From contig CM062294.1 of the NCBI GenBank assembly GCA_031216915.1, forward strand, positions 395,055,217-395,119,216: a stretch of DNA of 64,000 nt, written 5' to 3'. The stretch comes from Pictodentalium vernedei. Taxonomy: Eukaryota > Mollusca > Scaphopoda > Dentaliida > Dentaliidae. Positions 41,980 to 52,052 of this stretch are shown here, piece by piece; the stretch's first letter is position 1, and every line of letters starts with the position of its first letter. The translations under genes were made by a program, and so were the position numbers. A model generated the notes under the pieces. The model was given only the letters and a program-made list of their open reading frames with translations. It did not search any database and was not told the origin of the DNA.

Positions 41980-43470
41980 ATGGCGGATAGACTAGAGTTG
42001 GGCGAGATCCAAACGCGGCCAGAATACGACTTTATTAGTCATTATAAGGAAAAAGTCTACAACGGACAAGATGATGACTTGTTCCCCTTTAAAAAAGTTA
42101 AAAATGATTGCTCGTACTACTGCCCTGAACAGTTTGCCTCATGTCGTACTCTACTGAATAAGTCCTTTTCTGTTTTTCACATAAATTGCCAAGGGCTGAC
42201 CGCACACTGGGGTGCCCTAAATGATCTTTTACTCAACCTGCATGACATGGACAGTTTCTTTGACATAATTGGACTAACAGAGATATTCAAAATTCCACTC
42301 ACTATGTCATACACACTTAATGGCTACCACCCACTCCTTATGAACAGTAGACCAAATGACGATGATGGTCGTGGCGGGGTAGGATTCTTTATTAAGGAAC
42401 ATGTCAATTATAGAGTTCGCCCGGACCTGACTCTTTTTATTCCGCATGTAATTGAATCCCTCTTCATCGAAATCAATACCAAGAAATCCAAGAAAATAAT
42501 AGGAGTGATATACAGACCAAATACGCCACCTAAAGCAGATATTGACCTCTTCATATCGAAATTAAATGAAATAACCGACAAACTAAATCGCGAAAACAAT
42601 CCATCCTACATTGTAGGAGACTTGAACATCAACATGTTAAAATTCAGTTCCCATGACAAGACTAGATATTTTATTGATTTAATGTTCAGTCAGGGATTCC
42701 TACCTCTAATAACCAAGCCCACAAGAGTAACTCCCTATTCCGCCACTCTTATCGATCACATATTTTCAAATAATATCTCAACAAATTCTAACACGGGAAT
42801 AGTAATAACTGATGTATCTGACCATTTTGGCACATTCTATATTGAAACCGATACCAAAGAAAATATACGTCGACCTGTTGTGTCCAAACGAAAAATAAAC
42901 AAAGAAAGTGTTGCCCACTTTGTCTTACTTTTATCTCAGTGTGACTTCTCTCCTGTAATGGAACTAGATTGCCCAAACATGGCTTATAACACATTCATTG
43001 AAATTTATCTAAATGTCTTTGAAACTGCCTTTCCTCTATCCCAGACACAGGTAAAGACAAATACTATAAGAAAACAACCTTGGATGTCGAAGGGCCTCTT
43101 GATCTCGTCATTAAATAAACGAAAATTCTACCTGAAAAAACTGAAGTGTCCGAGCGACCGCAATATTCAAAACTACAAAAATTACTGTAGGATATTCAAC
43201 AGAGTGAAAAAACAATGCAAGGCCATGTATTATAAGAACATTCTAGCTCAAAATAAACATGATATGCGTAAAACGTGGCAAATATTAAATGATAGCATAA
43301 ACAAAGTAAAACGAGAAGCCAAACTGCCCTCCTTTTTTAAGCAAGGTGAAAGAGAAATAACTGATCATAACCAAATTGCCACAGAATTTAACAGTTTTTT
43401 TTTGCGAATATTGGGAAACAAACAAGTGAGTTATTACCTACGTCAAATAAGCCTTTCTGGGATTACATGA
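41980..43470 (+). CDS. LINE-2 ORF2 N-terminal part: APE-type endonuclease
   Basis: About 496 residues from the ATG at 41980 (the frame opens 21 bases earlier at TTG, the same offset as LINE-1). Endonuclease motifs in order: FSVFHINCQGL, GLTEIFK, GRGGVGFFIKE, GVIYRPN, VGDLNINMLK, LIDHIFSN and SDHFGTFY, all with expected catalytic residues. The linker has KQPWMSKGLL and RIFNRVKKQCK. The frame is lost in a T9 run near 43400. In the next frame the expected FFANIGKQTSELL continues to 43580, so this is a recent break and not the natural end. Confidence 0.85.
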   Translation: MADRLELGEIQTRPEYDFISHYKEKVYNGQDDDLFPFKKVKNDCSYYCPEQFASCRTLLNKSFSVFHINCQGLTAHWGALNDLLLNLHDMDSFFDIIGLTEIFKIPLTMSYTLNGYHPLLMNSRPNDDDGRGGVGFFIKEHVNYRVRPDLTLFIPHVIESLFIEINTKKSKKIIGVIYRPNTPPKADIDLFISKLNEITDKLNRENNPSYIVGDLNINMLKFSSHDKTRYFIDLMFSQGFLPLITKPTRVTPYSATLIDHIFSNNISTNSNTGIVITDVSDHFGTFYIETDTKENIRRPVVSKRKINKESVAHFVLLLSQCDFSPVMELDCPNMAYNTFIEIYLNVFETAFPLSQTQVKTNTIRKQPWMSKGLLISSLNKRKFYLKKLKCPSDRNIQNYKNYCRIFNRVKKQCKAMYYKNILAQNKHDMRKTWQILNDSINKVKREAKLPSFFKQGEREITDHNQIATEFNSFFLRILGNKQVSYYLRQISLSGIT

Positions 43471-43585
43471 AAGGGGATTTTCGAAATAACTTTTTTATGA
43501 CACCAACTACGCCAGCCGAAATTGTTAACATAGTGCAGTCAATGAAATCAAAATTAAGTAAAGACAGTAATGATATCAAATGAAG
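43395..43585 (+). pseudogene. LINE-2 ORF2 frameshift and deletion zone
   Basis: The T9 run at about 43394-43403 shifts the frame. The continuing peptide TSNKPFWDYMKGDF...KLSKDSNDIK then meets TGA. Compared with LINE-1, about 90-100 bp (the stretch before MKIAKV) is missing at 43579, so a second break separates endonuclease and reverse transcriptase. Confidence 0.8.
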
Positions 43586-45001
43586 ATTGCAAAGGTAATC
43601 CCTATTTTCAAATCTGGAGATGTGCATAATTTTACCAATTACAGACCTATCAGTATCCTCCCCACCTTTTCAAAGGTTCTAGAAAAACTCGTGTCAATTA
43701 GGCTGATAAGCTTTCTCGATCGCTTTGAAATTCTATATAGCAGTCAATATGGGTTCAGAAAAAATCACTCAACTATCCACCCTGTCCTACATCTCCTAAA
43801 GTACATTGCCGATGCAAATAATAGGCAAAGTAAAGACATAACATTAGCGGTATTTTTGGACTTATCTAAGGCGTTCGACACCATAAACCATGATATCCTA
43901 TTGAAGAAACTAGAATGGTATGGAATTAGGGGCATCTCCAACAATTGGTTCAAAAGTTACCTATCAAATAGACACCAATTCGTTGCATACGGTGAAGGCA
44001 CATCTGACTTAGCTGAAATAACCTGTGGTGTTCCACAAGGCTCAATATTAGGACCTATTTTATTTTTGCTATACATAAATGATCTTTGTAATTCAACAAC
44101 ATTAAACCCTTTATCTTTTGCCGATGATACCGACGTACACCTTTCGGGATCTAATACTGATAATCTGACAATTACTGTGAATAAAGAGTTAGAAAACATC
44201 TCCGAATGGTGTTCCGTGAATAGATTGGCATTGAATGCAAGTAAAACTAAATATATTGTGTTTAATCCATCCCATAAGCAAGCGCTCTCTCACAATAATA
44301 TTTTCGTCAACAACCAAATAATAAATAAGGTTGGACCAAATGAAGCTGAAAAATCACTGAAATTTCTAGGTATATCCATTGATAATTGTCTATCATATAA
44401 CGCCCACATAGCTCAACTTTGTTCCAAGATTGCACGTGCAAACTTTGCCCTTAACAAGGTAAAGGCAATCCTTCCTCATGAGGCTATGAGAATACTATAC
44501 TTCGCTCTGATACATAGTCACTTGGTATATGGAATCCAAGCATGGGGAAATTCGAGATCTATCAATAAACTTCTAACTCTTCAAAAACGTGCACTGCGCA
44601 TAATTAATAACAAAAAGTATAATGCCCACACAGAACCACTCTTCAAAAGGGACAAAATACTCAAGGTGACTGACCTGTATAAATTCCATGTATCCCTCTT
44701 CGTCTTTGATTGGAAAAACGATAATCTTCCCCAGTCATTTGATAACTTCTTCAGAGTAGCTAGTATGCCTGTCAGAACCACTAGACAACGTGATCTTCTC
44801 CAAATAACTAGAACAAGGACAAAAGCCCTGGACCGTCTACCTACAAACCTGTATCCCAGGATTTGGAATGCGCTAGATAGAGATCTACGTACGATGAACA
44901 ATAGAAACGTATTTAAAAAGAAGCTATTGTCCAGGCTTCTAGCACTTTATTCAGACAATGTTGAATGCAGTAATCCTTATTGTCCAGATTGCACTATATA
45001 A
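43580..45001 (+). CDS. LINE-2 ORF2 C-terminal part: reverse transcriptase
   Basis: 473 codons starting at an internal ATG. In the intact element this is the middle of ORF2, so the ATG is not a true start. RT motifs in order: [69 protein letters not shown], catalytic SFADDT at about residue 176, LNASKTKYIVF, LGISIDN, and RALRIINNKKYNAHTEPLF in the C-terminal region. It ends with CSNPYCPDC, a small Cys motif, and a TAA. The RT domain is full and uninterrupted. Such enzymes copy the element's RNA at nicked DNA. Confidence 0.88.
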   Translation: MKIAKVIPIFKSGDVHNFTNYRPISILPTFSKVLEKLVSIRLISFLDRFEILYSSQYGFRKNHSTIHPVLHLLKYIADANNRQSKDITLAVFLDLSKAFDTINHDILLKKLEWYGIRGISNNWFKSYLSNRHQFVAYGEGTSDLAEITCGVPQGSILGPILFLLYINDLCNSTTLNPLSFADDTDVHLSGSNTDNLTITVNKELENISEWCSVNRLALNASKTKYIVFNPSHKQALSHNNIFVNNQIINKVGPNEAEKSLKFLGISIDNCLSYNAHIAQLCSKIARANFALNKVKAILPHEAMRILYFALIHSHLVYGIQAWGNSRSINKLLTLQKRALRIINNKKYNAHTEPLFKRDKILKVTDLYKFHVSLFVFDWKNDNLPQSFDNFFRVASMPVRTTRQRDLLQITRTRTKALDRLPTNLYPRIWNALDRDLRTMNNRNVFKKKLLSRLLALYSDNVECSNPYCPDCTI

Positions 45002-45485
45002 AACATCGTAGCGGCGGTGATCACATCAGCGGTAGTACGACCCGTTCTCACCCCTGGATTGAGAGAGGGTGTGATCTTGCTGATTTGGACACCGTCATAA
45101 CACGTCTTCCCGCTTTACTTTACCTATATATGAACAAATTAAATGACCAGACGAAATGACATTCTGTCCTCCAAATAGCTATACCCACCTTGTCCGCGTT
45201 AAATGACCTCGCCAGGGGATGTCTTATAGCTTTGGGCCGCTCTCAAGATAAATATAGTATTGAAGCAAATTTTTATATCTCTTTTACTCAAACTGCTCAA
45301 TATAGGTTGCTTCATTTGTAGTACACAGCCAGAAGGCCCCAAGCTGAAATACATCCACAAGAAAACACTTTAACTGCCAAGTCTAGCACAACCCTTACAT
45401 AGTAAATTTTCTATAACCGATGAGATGATTTTTATAAGAACGTCGACAGTCTGGGCCCGTAAACAGTATTGCAAAATATTCCTTA

Positions 45486-45528
45486 GGGAGATGACTGGAA
45501 GACAGCCAATCTGGCTATGTCATCTCCC
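45486..45528 (+). other. LINE-2 3' UTR two-stem hairpin
   Basis: Outer stem GGGAGATGAC (45486-45495) with GTCATCTCCC (45519-45528), 10 bp perfect. Inner stem AGCCA (45504-45508) with TGGCT (45512-45516), loop ATC. About 100 nt from the element's 3' end. Confidence 0.7.
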
Positions 45529-45605
45529 AGTAGTATACAAAATGTTATATATTAATTGAACTATGTGATTGTAACCATTGTATTTCCTGTATGCTACTGA
45601 ACGAA

Positions 45606-45630
45606 TAAATATCTATCTATCTATCTATAT
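45606..45630 (+). repeat. (TATC)n tail of LINE-2
   Basis: A short tetranucleotide run at the exact 3' end of the insertion, followed by foldback arm sequence. Confidence 0.85.
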
Positions 45631-46299
45631 CCGTCGTCCATTTTGTATACTGGAGGCCGCCATCATGGTTTCTATGGTAGCACGTGATTGCTATGTTACC
45701 TAAGGCCTACAATGGGACAGCGGTATGTTTTGGGGGTATGTTCGATTGAATCCGAGTATTTTGTGGAACGACTTCCCTGGATAATTACCACAAACAACCC
45801 GACAATCCCTCCAAATCACCAAAATCCATCCGAAATCACCGAAATTGACTTTATTTCCCCAATTTATCGGCTTAGCACGTAGTGCTGTAGTACTAAGGGG
45901 GTACAAAGGGGTACGTTCGATTAAACAGGAGTAATGTTCTGGCTTAGAATTCTCCCAGAATCCCTTTTTGGATCCCATGACGTGTTAAAAGACACGTTCC
46001 TTTGGCCATTACCCAGAATTCTCTGCTTCTATCTATATATGCAATAGTTATCGTTTATCTGGCCATGTTCTTTTATTCTAGAGTATACTCCAGTAACGTA
46101 GAAGAGTCTATTAGTTGGAACAATTTACCTTATTATTACTATAATTAGCTATTCTGGTCTATTCTTGTTAGTTCTGACCCTATTCCAAGTACTTTTGTTG
46201 TTTCATTTATCTAGATTATAACTAACCAATCAGATTGCTTGATTTTCCATAACCTGTATGCAGAATTATCTCCCATCTGCATAATAAAAGCCTATATCC

Positions 46300-46860
46300 A
46301 ATGGCCATATCCCATGGAATCCCATTTTTTGCAAAACACATGTGGCTATGGAATCCCTTTTTTGTCGTATGAGGCCATGAGGGCTATGTAAAAACCCTCA
46401 ATGAGACCTCATTTATTATCCCTCATAGCCTCATTGAATTTTGAAGTTATGAGGACCATTGAAAATCCATCAATGAAGTATAATTTACTACGACTCTTAG
46501 CCTCATTTCAGTATTTGAGGATACCTATGGCCTGGTATTGTATTATTCGAGGATACCTATCGAGGATACCTTTAAGAGAATCCCCTTTTTGTCGTATGAG
46601 GCCATGAGGGCTATATAAAAGCCCTCAATGAGTCCTCATTTATTATCCCTCATAGCCTCGTTGAATTTTGAGGTTATGAGGACCATTAAAAATCCCTCAA
46701 TGAGGGATTTTTAATACGACTCTTATCCTCATTTCAGTATTTGAGGATACCTGTGGCCTGGTATTGTATTATTTGAGGATACCTATTGAGGATACCTATC
46801 GAGGATACCTTTTGGAGAATCCCTTTTGTGTCGCATTAGGCTATGTAAAAGCCCTCAATG
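46300..46860. repeat. Tandem-repeat block in left arm, copy 2
   Basis: About two and a half diverged units of the 215-bp repeat seen in copy 1 ('cctcatttattatccctcat'), ending in 'gaggatacct' repeats. Confidence 0.75.
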
Positions 46861-47199
46861 GGTCTAATGTAGTCTTATCAACCGCTTCCATCTTGTCGCC
46901 AAAGCTCCAAGGCCATTACAGGTCTATGGCCTATCTGTCCGATCATTAGCTTCTACAGCAGTCTTGTTCCATTGCGGCCTTGTACCAGTACTATTGGCTT
47001 CTGCTATTCTGCCCCATATCTCATCCATTACTTCCTAGCTATACATATCTCAGTCTCGATCAAGGTTGAATCAGATTTCCCCTGTTTACATATAAGGCAT
47101 TCCGTTATTGAGATTCCCAGCCGAGTCCGTAAAATTTGGATTCCGTGTTTTAACATCGACACTCGAGGGTATGGAAAGGGATTGATAACCCCCAATTCA

Positions 47200-47430
47200 A
47201 CAATGACTACAATACTCTGAACAAATACAACCAGCCACTACAAAACAACAAAGGTACAGATCCAACATAACCAATTGTGAACAAAACAAAGTGAAAGAAT
47301 GTCAAACTAGTCGGATTGATCGAACTAGTTGGACAGCATGAACAGATCTGATCACAATTGGTTATGTTGGATCTGTACCTTTGTTATTTTGTAGTGGCTG
47401 GTTGTATTTGTTCAGAGTATTGTAGTCATT
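47200..47430. repeat. Central palindrome of foldback copy 2
   Basis: 'tgactacaatactctgaaca' and 'caaccagccactaca' pair with their inverses at 47.37-47.43 kb around a short AC-rich loop. The right arm then jumps to sequence equivalent to 46.26 kb of the left arm. Confidence 0.75.
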
Positions 47431-48039
47431 CTTGTATCTGCATACAGGTTATGGACAATCAAGCAATCTGATTGGTTAGTTATAATCTAGATAAATGAAA
47501 CAACAAAAGTACTTGGAATAGGGTCAGAACTAACAAGAATAGACCAGAATAGCTAATTATAGTAATAATAAGGTAACTTGTTCCAACCAATAGGCTCTTC
47601 TACGTTACTGGAGTATACTCTAGAATAAAAGAACATGGCCAGATAAACGATAACTATTACATATATAGATAGAAGCAGAGAATTCGGGGTAATGGCCAAA
47701 GGAACGTGTCTTTTAACACGTCATGGGATCCAAAAAGGGATTCTGGGAGAATTCTAAGCCAGAACATTACTCCTGTTTAATCGAACGTACCCCTTTGCAC
47801 CCCCTTAGTACTACAACACTACGTGCTAAGCCGATAAATTGGGGAAATAAAGTCAATTTCGGTGATTTCGGATGGATTTTGGTGATTTGGGGGGGATTGT
47901 CGGGTTGTTTGTGGTAATTATCCAGGGAAGTCGTTCCACAAAATACTCCGATTCAATCGAACATACCCCCAAAACATACCCCTATCCTATTGTATGCCTT
48001 AGGTAACATAGCAATCACGTGCTACCATAGAAACAAAGA

Positions 48040-48220
48040 TGGCGGCCTCCAGTATACAAAATGGACGACGGAAACACGTATCACCCTAACAACACGCGCT
48101 ACGCATGCGCACTCACACCACGTATCACTATGGAGATGACGTCACAATATGGCCGCTCATGCGGGTTACCATGACAACACAACATGGCGCCACTGGGTCA
48201 CGTGACATGACGTCACTTCC
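48040..48220. promoter_or_regulatory. Promoter-like motif cluster in right arm, copy 2
   Basis: AGATGGCGGC, CGCATGCGCA, TGACGTCA (48137-48144), GTTACCATGACAAC (48165-48178), CACGTG (48199-48204) and a second TGACGTCA (48208-48215). Confidence 0.5.
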
Positions 48221-48282
48221 GAGATCCCCCGATGAGATCCCCCAGAATAGGGGTGAAAGGTACATGACATACTACTGGTAGA

Positions 48283-48895
48283 TTTGGTCGATAGTGAACT
48301 GAACTCACCAACAGTTAGGTATGGGGACTTTCTAATACTCACCTTTCTATTATGAGTGGAGGACGGGTGTTTGCTGGGGCGCCCTCGGGATGGGGATTCC
48401 AACCGCCGATCCTTCAGCTGATAGTTTTCCTGCCTTGTTATATTGTTTTGTATACATTAACTGAATAGCCGGATGGAGTCTACGTCCCGGGGCCGTCTTG
48501 GTTGTGGTCCGCTCGTCACATACTGTTAGTACCCTTTCTGTGACTTGTTTCCAGACGATTTTTCGATAGCTACACAGCATACGGCCTACCCCTTCAGCCC
48601 GAACTACAGTACTTTCTTTCCCTTCTATTTCTATTGTCTTATGTACCCTTCTTACTCACTTTTGTTTCTTTCATCTTTTTAATGCAGAAAGGAATATATC
48701 ACACATAGCGATATGTGTCAGTGGATTGAGTGTTTCGCCATGAATTGCTATTCTGTAAATTAGTGTCATATATTGTTTGGAAACAGCTTACAGAAGCATT
48801 GAGCTTGCTGCTGGATCCATTTTCATGTTATATCCTATTCTTCATTAATGTTTTGATTCTGTATTGTATTCCTTAACAGAAATAAAATACTGTTC
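48283..48895 (+). mobile_element. 3' end of the LINE relic split by foldback copy 2
   Basis: Continues the frame of 36268-36490 to a TAG at 48290-48292, then likely 3' UTR. 'aaataaaatactgttcgttc' near 48885 may be its end; that boundary is a guess. Confidence 0.55.
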
Positions 48896-48899
48896 GTTC

Positions 48900-50780
48900 A
48901 TACAAGGGGAACGATTTTCAGCCCTCCTGTATTGTAAAGAATACCAGTGTCAGGACACCTGAGGCCCCGTAAGGCCTTGGCTGACGTGGGGTTATTTAGT
49001 CCCGCTGATGAAATTGCGGGAAAATTAGACCGGCGTGGAGAGTCGGAATCCTGGTGCCGCGAATTCGGCGCTGGGAGCTGAGGTCGACCGGCGCTGTGAT
49101 TTCTCCTCTACCAAATTGACCTAAGATAGGTTCGATTTCCGTTAGGTGTGATTCCTAATCACTTCAGACTGCGTAATGGAAAGAATGATTTAAAGTAACA
49201 ACGATTCTTTTATTTACACATAAAAATAAAGCCGTTTCAATATTTCAACAATCAACAATTCGATTCTTTTCACAGAAAATGGGTTGCTAGGGTTAAACAA
49301 TTCTCAACAATTATATAGTCATTCTATAGCCCTGTATTGGCGTTATAGTCTACACACTGGAAATGTTACTGCCGTGAGCTCGCCATAAGAGCTTCACAAA
49401 TCTGAAATGTTATTACCGTGAGCTCGCCATAAGAGCTTCACCCGCTTAGGCTCAAATGGCAACGTCTGCGCGTAACTGTACCTCTGGCTATCGGAGGGTT
49501 CCGACCAGCAATGTTTGTCGTCTATAAAGCCACCGTACTTCTGATTTGGGCCAGATATTGTCTACTCATACCTTATGTGCCTTTTGTCCTCCGTGAAAGT
49601 CCTATTGAAATGTTCACTGTTCCTGTTTGAATTCACGATTCGCAAATGCCCCTTTTTGTGCTAGGGCGAAATTGTCACTCACACCGATTTCCAGTCGGTA
49701 TTACGATGCTTCTACAGCAAAAACAAACTACTCACAACGCAATCAGTCTGACGCTTCAAAGGGTTAATACGCACAATACAATTAACCTACACTTCTGACT
49801 AGTGCAGGCTGATACCTGCTACTCGACAATCTAAACTTTAACGTTTCACCTTGGGTTTTCCTTCTCAATGAATTTGGCACTGTAGCCGCCTATCAACCTT
49901 AAGCTAAATCAATCGTGGAATGCCCTGTCTGGCGATTCCCGCCGTTTCAGGGTCCTGTGATCGAAGGTACCCCTATGCCAGGAAACAGAGTCCGCCTGCC
50001 CTGGACTTCACCAACGTGTGTTTGACCCCAAGTGTGTGTCTAATGCTCTGCTCTTCAAGGTATATATACTTTTTACCCTAAACTGTCAGGTGGACAGACG
50101 CTCATCTGTCTATCTGCCAAAACGGTGGGAGATGACGCATATCGAGGCAGAATCAATACAAGTCATCTCGCGCGTGACTTAACGGTGATTTCACGTGTCG
50201 AGAGAACCGATTCGTTCCTGCCACTGATGATCAGGTGACGACACGACAGACATTTCTGTCTTTTAGAATCTCGTTTCTCAATTGGCCGTGGCGATATTCT
50301 GCCACCAACCGATTACGTCTCGTGAGACTCGCGACTTCTGTATAAATTAAATGAGATTAGCCCTTATCTAACATACCGTTTCTCCCCTGGGTCCCTGCGC
50401 TGAAGCTGGATATACACCACGTGTGTTTTTTCCATGTCCAGCTTCACAGAGAAGTGAAATTCACGTAGGGTTTTCGCCTTGATGCGGAATATGTTTTGAA
50501 CTTACACTATCTTTATATATGAGGCCCCTTGCCCCTATATTTAGGCTGGCTTTGCCCTGACAACCAGGCCTGTTGATTGGAATATCTATAACTGGAGTGT
50601 GGAAGAATATATGTGTGTCTTCGTGAGTAAAAGGATATCACCTTACACTAATGTTAAAACCAAACTCCACGCAAAATGGATAAACATAGAACTAACCATA
50701 ATAGCGTCCAATAACGAACAAAATTATACTAGTGACCCGAGAGCTTGGGTATACCACTAAAACTGACGTGTCTGACCGTT
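48900..50780. other. Unassigned, relatively GC-balanced sequence
   Basis: No open frame above 60 codons. Small structures: a 37-bp direct repeat at 49361-49397 and 49405-49441 (AAATGTTACTGCCGTGAGCT onward), a hairpin CCCGC/GCGGG at about 49000, and GGATTC-type palindromic bits. It could be an old retroelement or host non-coding sequence; I cannot tell. Confidence 0.4.
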
Positions 50781-50859
50781 CATGGAGTTTCGATTCATAC
50801 CACACAATACATGGTCACTTTGTCCAGTCGGTAGGCATCCATCAATACTATTAGTTACA

Positions 50860-51012
50860 TGGTCATCAAGTGACCGGGTACGGGGTGGTACACGGCCTGG
50901 AAGTTTTATACTTGGTGAGGCGAAGGTTTTATACCAGGTATATGTGTCCCTTAAAACTAAGTTCCTTTAGACTACTACTGAACAGGTGCCATCCCGTACC
51001 CGGTCACTTGCT
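50860..51012. repeat. Inverted repeat, ~25-bp arms
   Basis: CAAGTGACCGGGTACGGGGT (about 50867) pairs with CCCGTACCCGGTCACTTG (about 50991). The ~100-bp loop has 'gttttata' twice. Two short frames overlap it by chance. Confidence 0.6.
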
Positions 51013-51055
51013 GACTATGTTACCAATTTACCCCACCGATGACCTTCAGAAATAA

Positions 51056-51415
51056 GGTTAATGAAAAGTTGAATAAAAACCAACAATTTTATATACATTT
51101 ACTGTCATTACAACCTGAAAAGGGTTAATTAAGCACTTTTAAACGTTCAAAAAATCTCTTTTAATCTGTTGAGTAAAATGTGAAAAAAATGTTCGCAAGA
51201 ACTTTAGTGACTACAATTAATATTTTTTGTCCATTTTTCAAATATTTAATGTTTTAAATTAGTAAATACGGCACCTTGAAAATATTTTTTAGTACTTAAA
51301 TTCTCTTATTTTGTTTTAATTCAAATTTTGAAAATTTGAAATGAGTCGACATGCATCAAAATAGTAATGACGGCTACTCACCCGAGAAAGAAAGAAAACT
51401 CGAGGTCACCGTGTT
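51056..51415. other. Unassigned AT-rich sequence
   Basis: No structure recognised. Confidence 0.35.
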
Positions 51416-51654
51416 TTAACCCTTTACCCAACGCAGACGATATCAAAATTTATTATTTTAAATATCATTTTTTTAAAGTTCTCAAAAAATTTCAACAAAA
51501 CCATATCATGTGACCCCTCGTTGGAACGAGCTCGACGAGCTCGTTCCAACGAGGGGTCACATGATATGGTTTTGTTGAAATTTTTCGAAAAATAATATTT
51601 TTTCAACTGTTGATTTTGCATATTACGCGGGCGATTCGTTGGGTAAAGGGTTAA
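51416..51654. mobile_element. TTAA-type palindromic MITE, subfamily B (best preserved)
   Basis: TTAA-CCCTTTACCCAACG on the left, CGTTGGGTAAAGGG-TTAA on the right, 239 bp. The central palindrome ACCATATCATGTGACCCCTC...inverse turns at GAGCTCGACGAGCTC. Confidence 0.85.
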
Positions 51655-52040
51655 GGTATTTATAGATGACATCAGTGGGATTTTTTTACAAAGACTCTGA
51701 TCCAATAAACTTGAATAACCGTAAATTGAGTCACTTACTATTTATGGATGACTTTATGCTGGCCACAGACTCACAAATGGGTCTTCAGCGGTGAATGAAC
51801 AGACCAGAAGCGTATAGAAAGCAAACCAACTTGGTAAACGTAGACAAGACGAAATATATGATTTTTAAGGTCCGAAAAATAAAGAATATCCCAAAATATC
51901 ATGTTATTTGTAACATGGTCCAGCACTTCCTTCACAAGAGAGACTTATATGTGATATTATTTACGTTTGTCATTTGGAATTAGTATGTTTTATGATTCTA
52001 TTTATGTTGATTTTGTATGAAGATGACAATCTGTCTTTGT
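51655..52040. other. Unassigned sequence
   Basis: A short stretch may encode 'HLLFMDDFMLATDSQMG' near 51.73 kb. This resembles a reverse-transcriptase YMDD region but is too short to call. Confidence 0.35.
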
Positions 52041-52052
52041 TCTGGTGTATTC

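Larger units (their letters stand above)
36699..45630 (+). mobile_element. LINE-2: near full-length non-LTR retrotransposon
   Basis: Inserted in the left arm of foldback copy 2, between '...gatacgtgtttccg' and 'ccgtcgtccattttg', which are contiguous in copy 1. This fixes both ends. Parts: 5' UTR (36699-37175), ORF1 (37176-38231), repeat-filled spacer (38232-41700), unique leader, ORF2 (41980-45001, two breaks), 3' UTR with hairpin, and a (TATC)n tail. The duplication is only CCG or TCCG. The two-ORF structure and microsatellite tail suggest the CR1/L2-like group. Confidence 0.85.
36491..48276. mobile_element. Giant foldback element, copy 2, interrupted by LINE-2
   Basis: Termini AGTAGTATGTCATGTACC and inverse, with a perfect 6-bp duplication GGTAGA at 36485-36490 and 48277-48282. 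The left arm is 36491-36698 plus 45634 onward. The right arm reads back from 48276. Without LINE-2 (36699-45630) the element is about 2.85 kb. The right arm lacks most of the tandem-repeat block of the left arm. No transposition genes. Same family as copy 1, shown by nearly identical arm sequence and ends. Confidence 0.78.

Noticed and set aside
49000..49040. Possible hammerhead ribozyme (CTGATGA ... GAAA)
   Set aside because: The sequence between the two core boxes cannot form stem II; CTGATGA instead lies in the loop of a simple CCCGC/GCGGG hairpin.
51720..51775. Reverse-transcriptase YMDD-like peptide
   Set aside because: Only about 17 residues resemble the motif and the flanks do not; reported only as a note in the unassigned segment.
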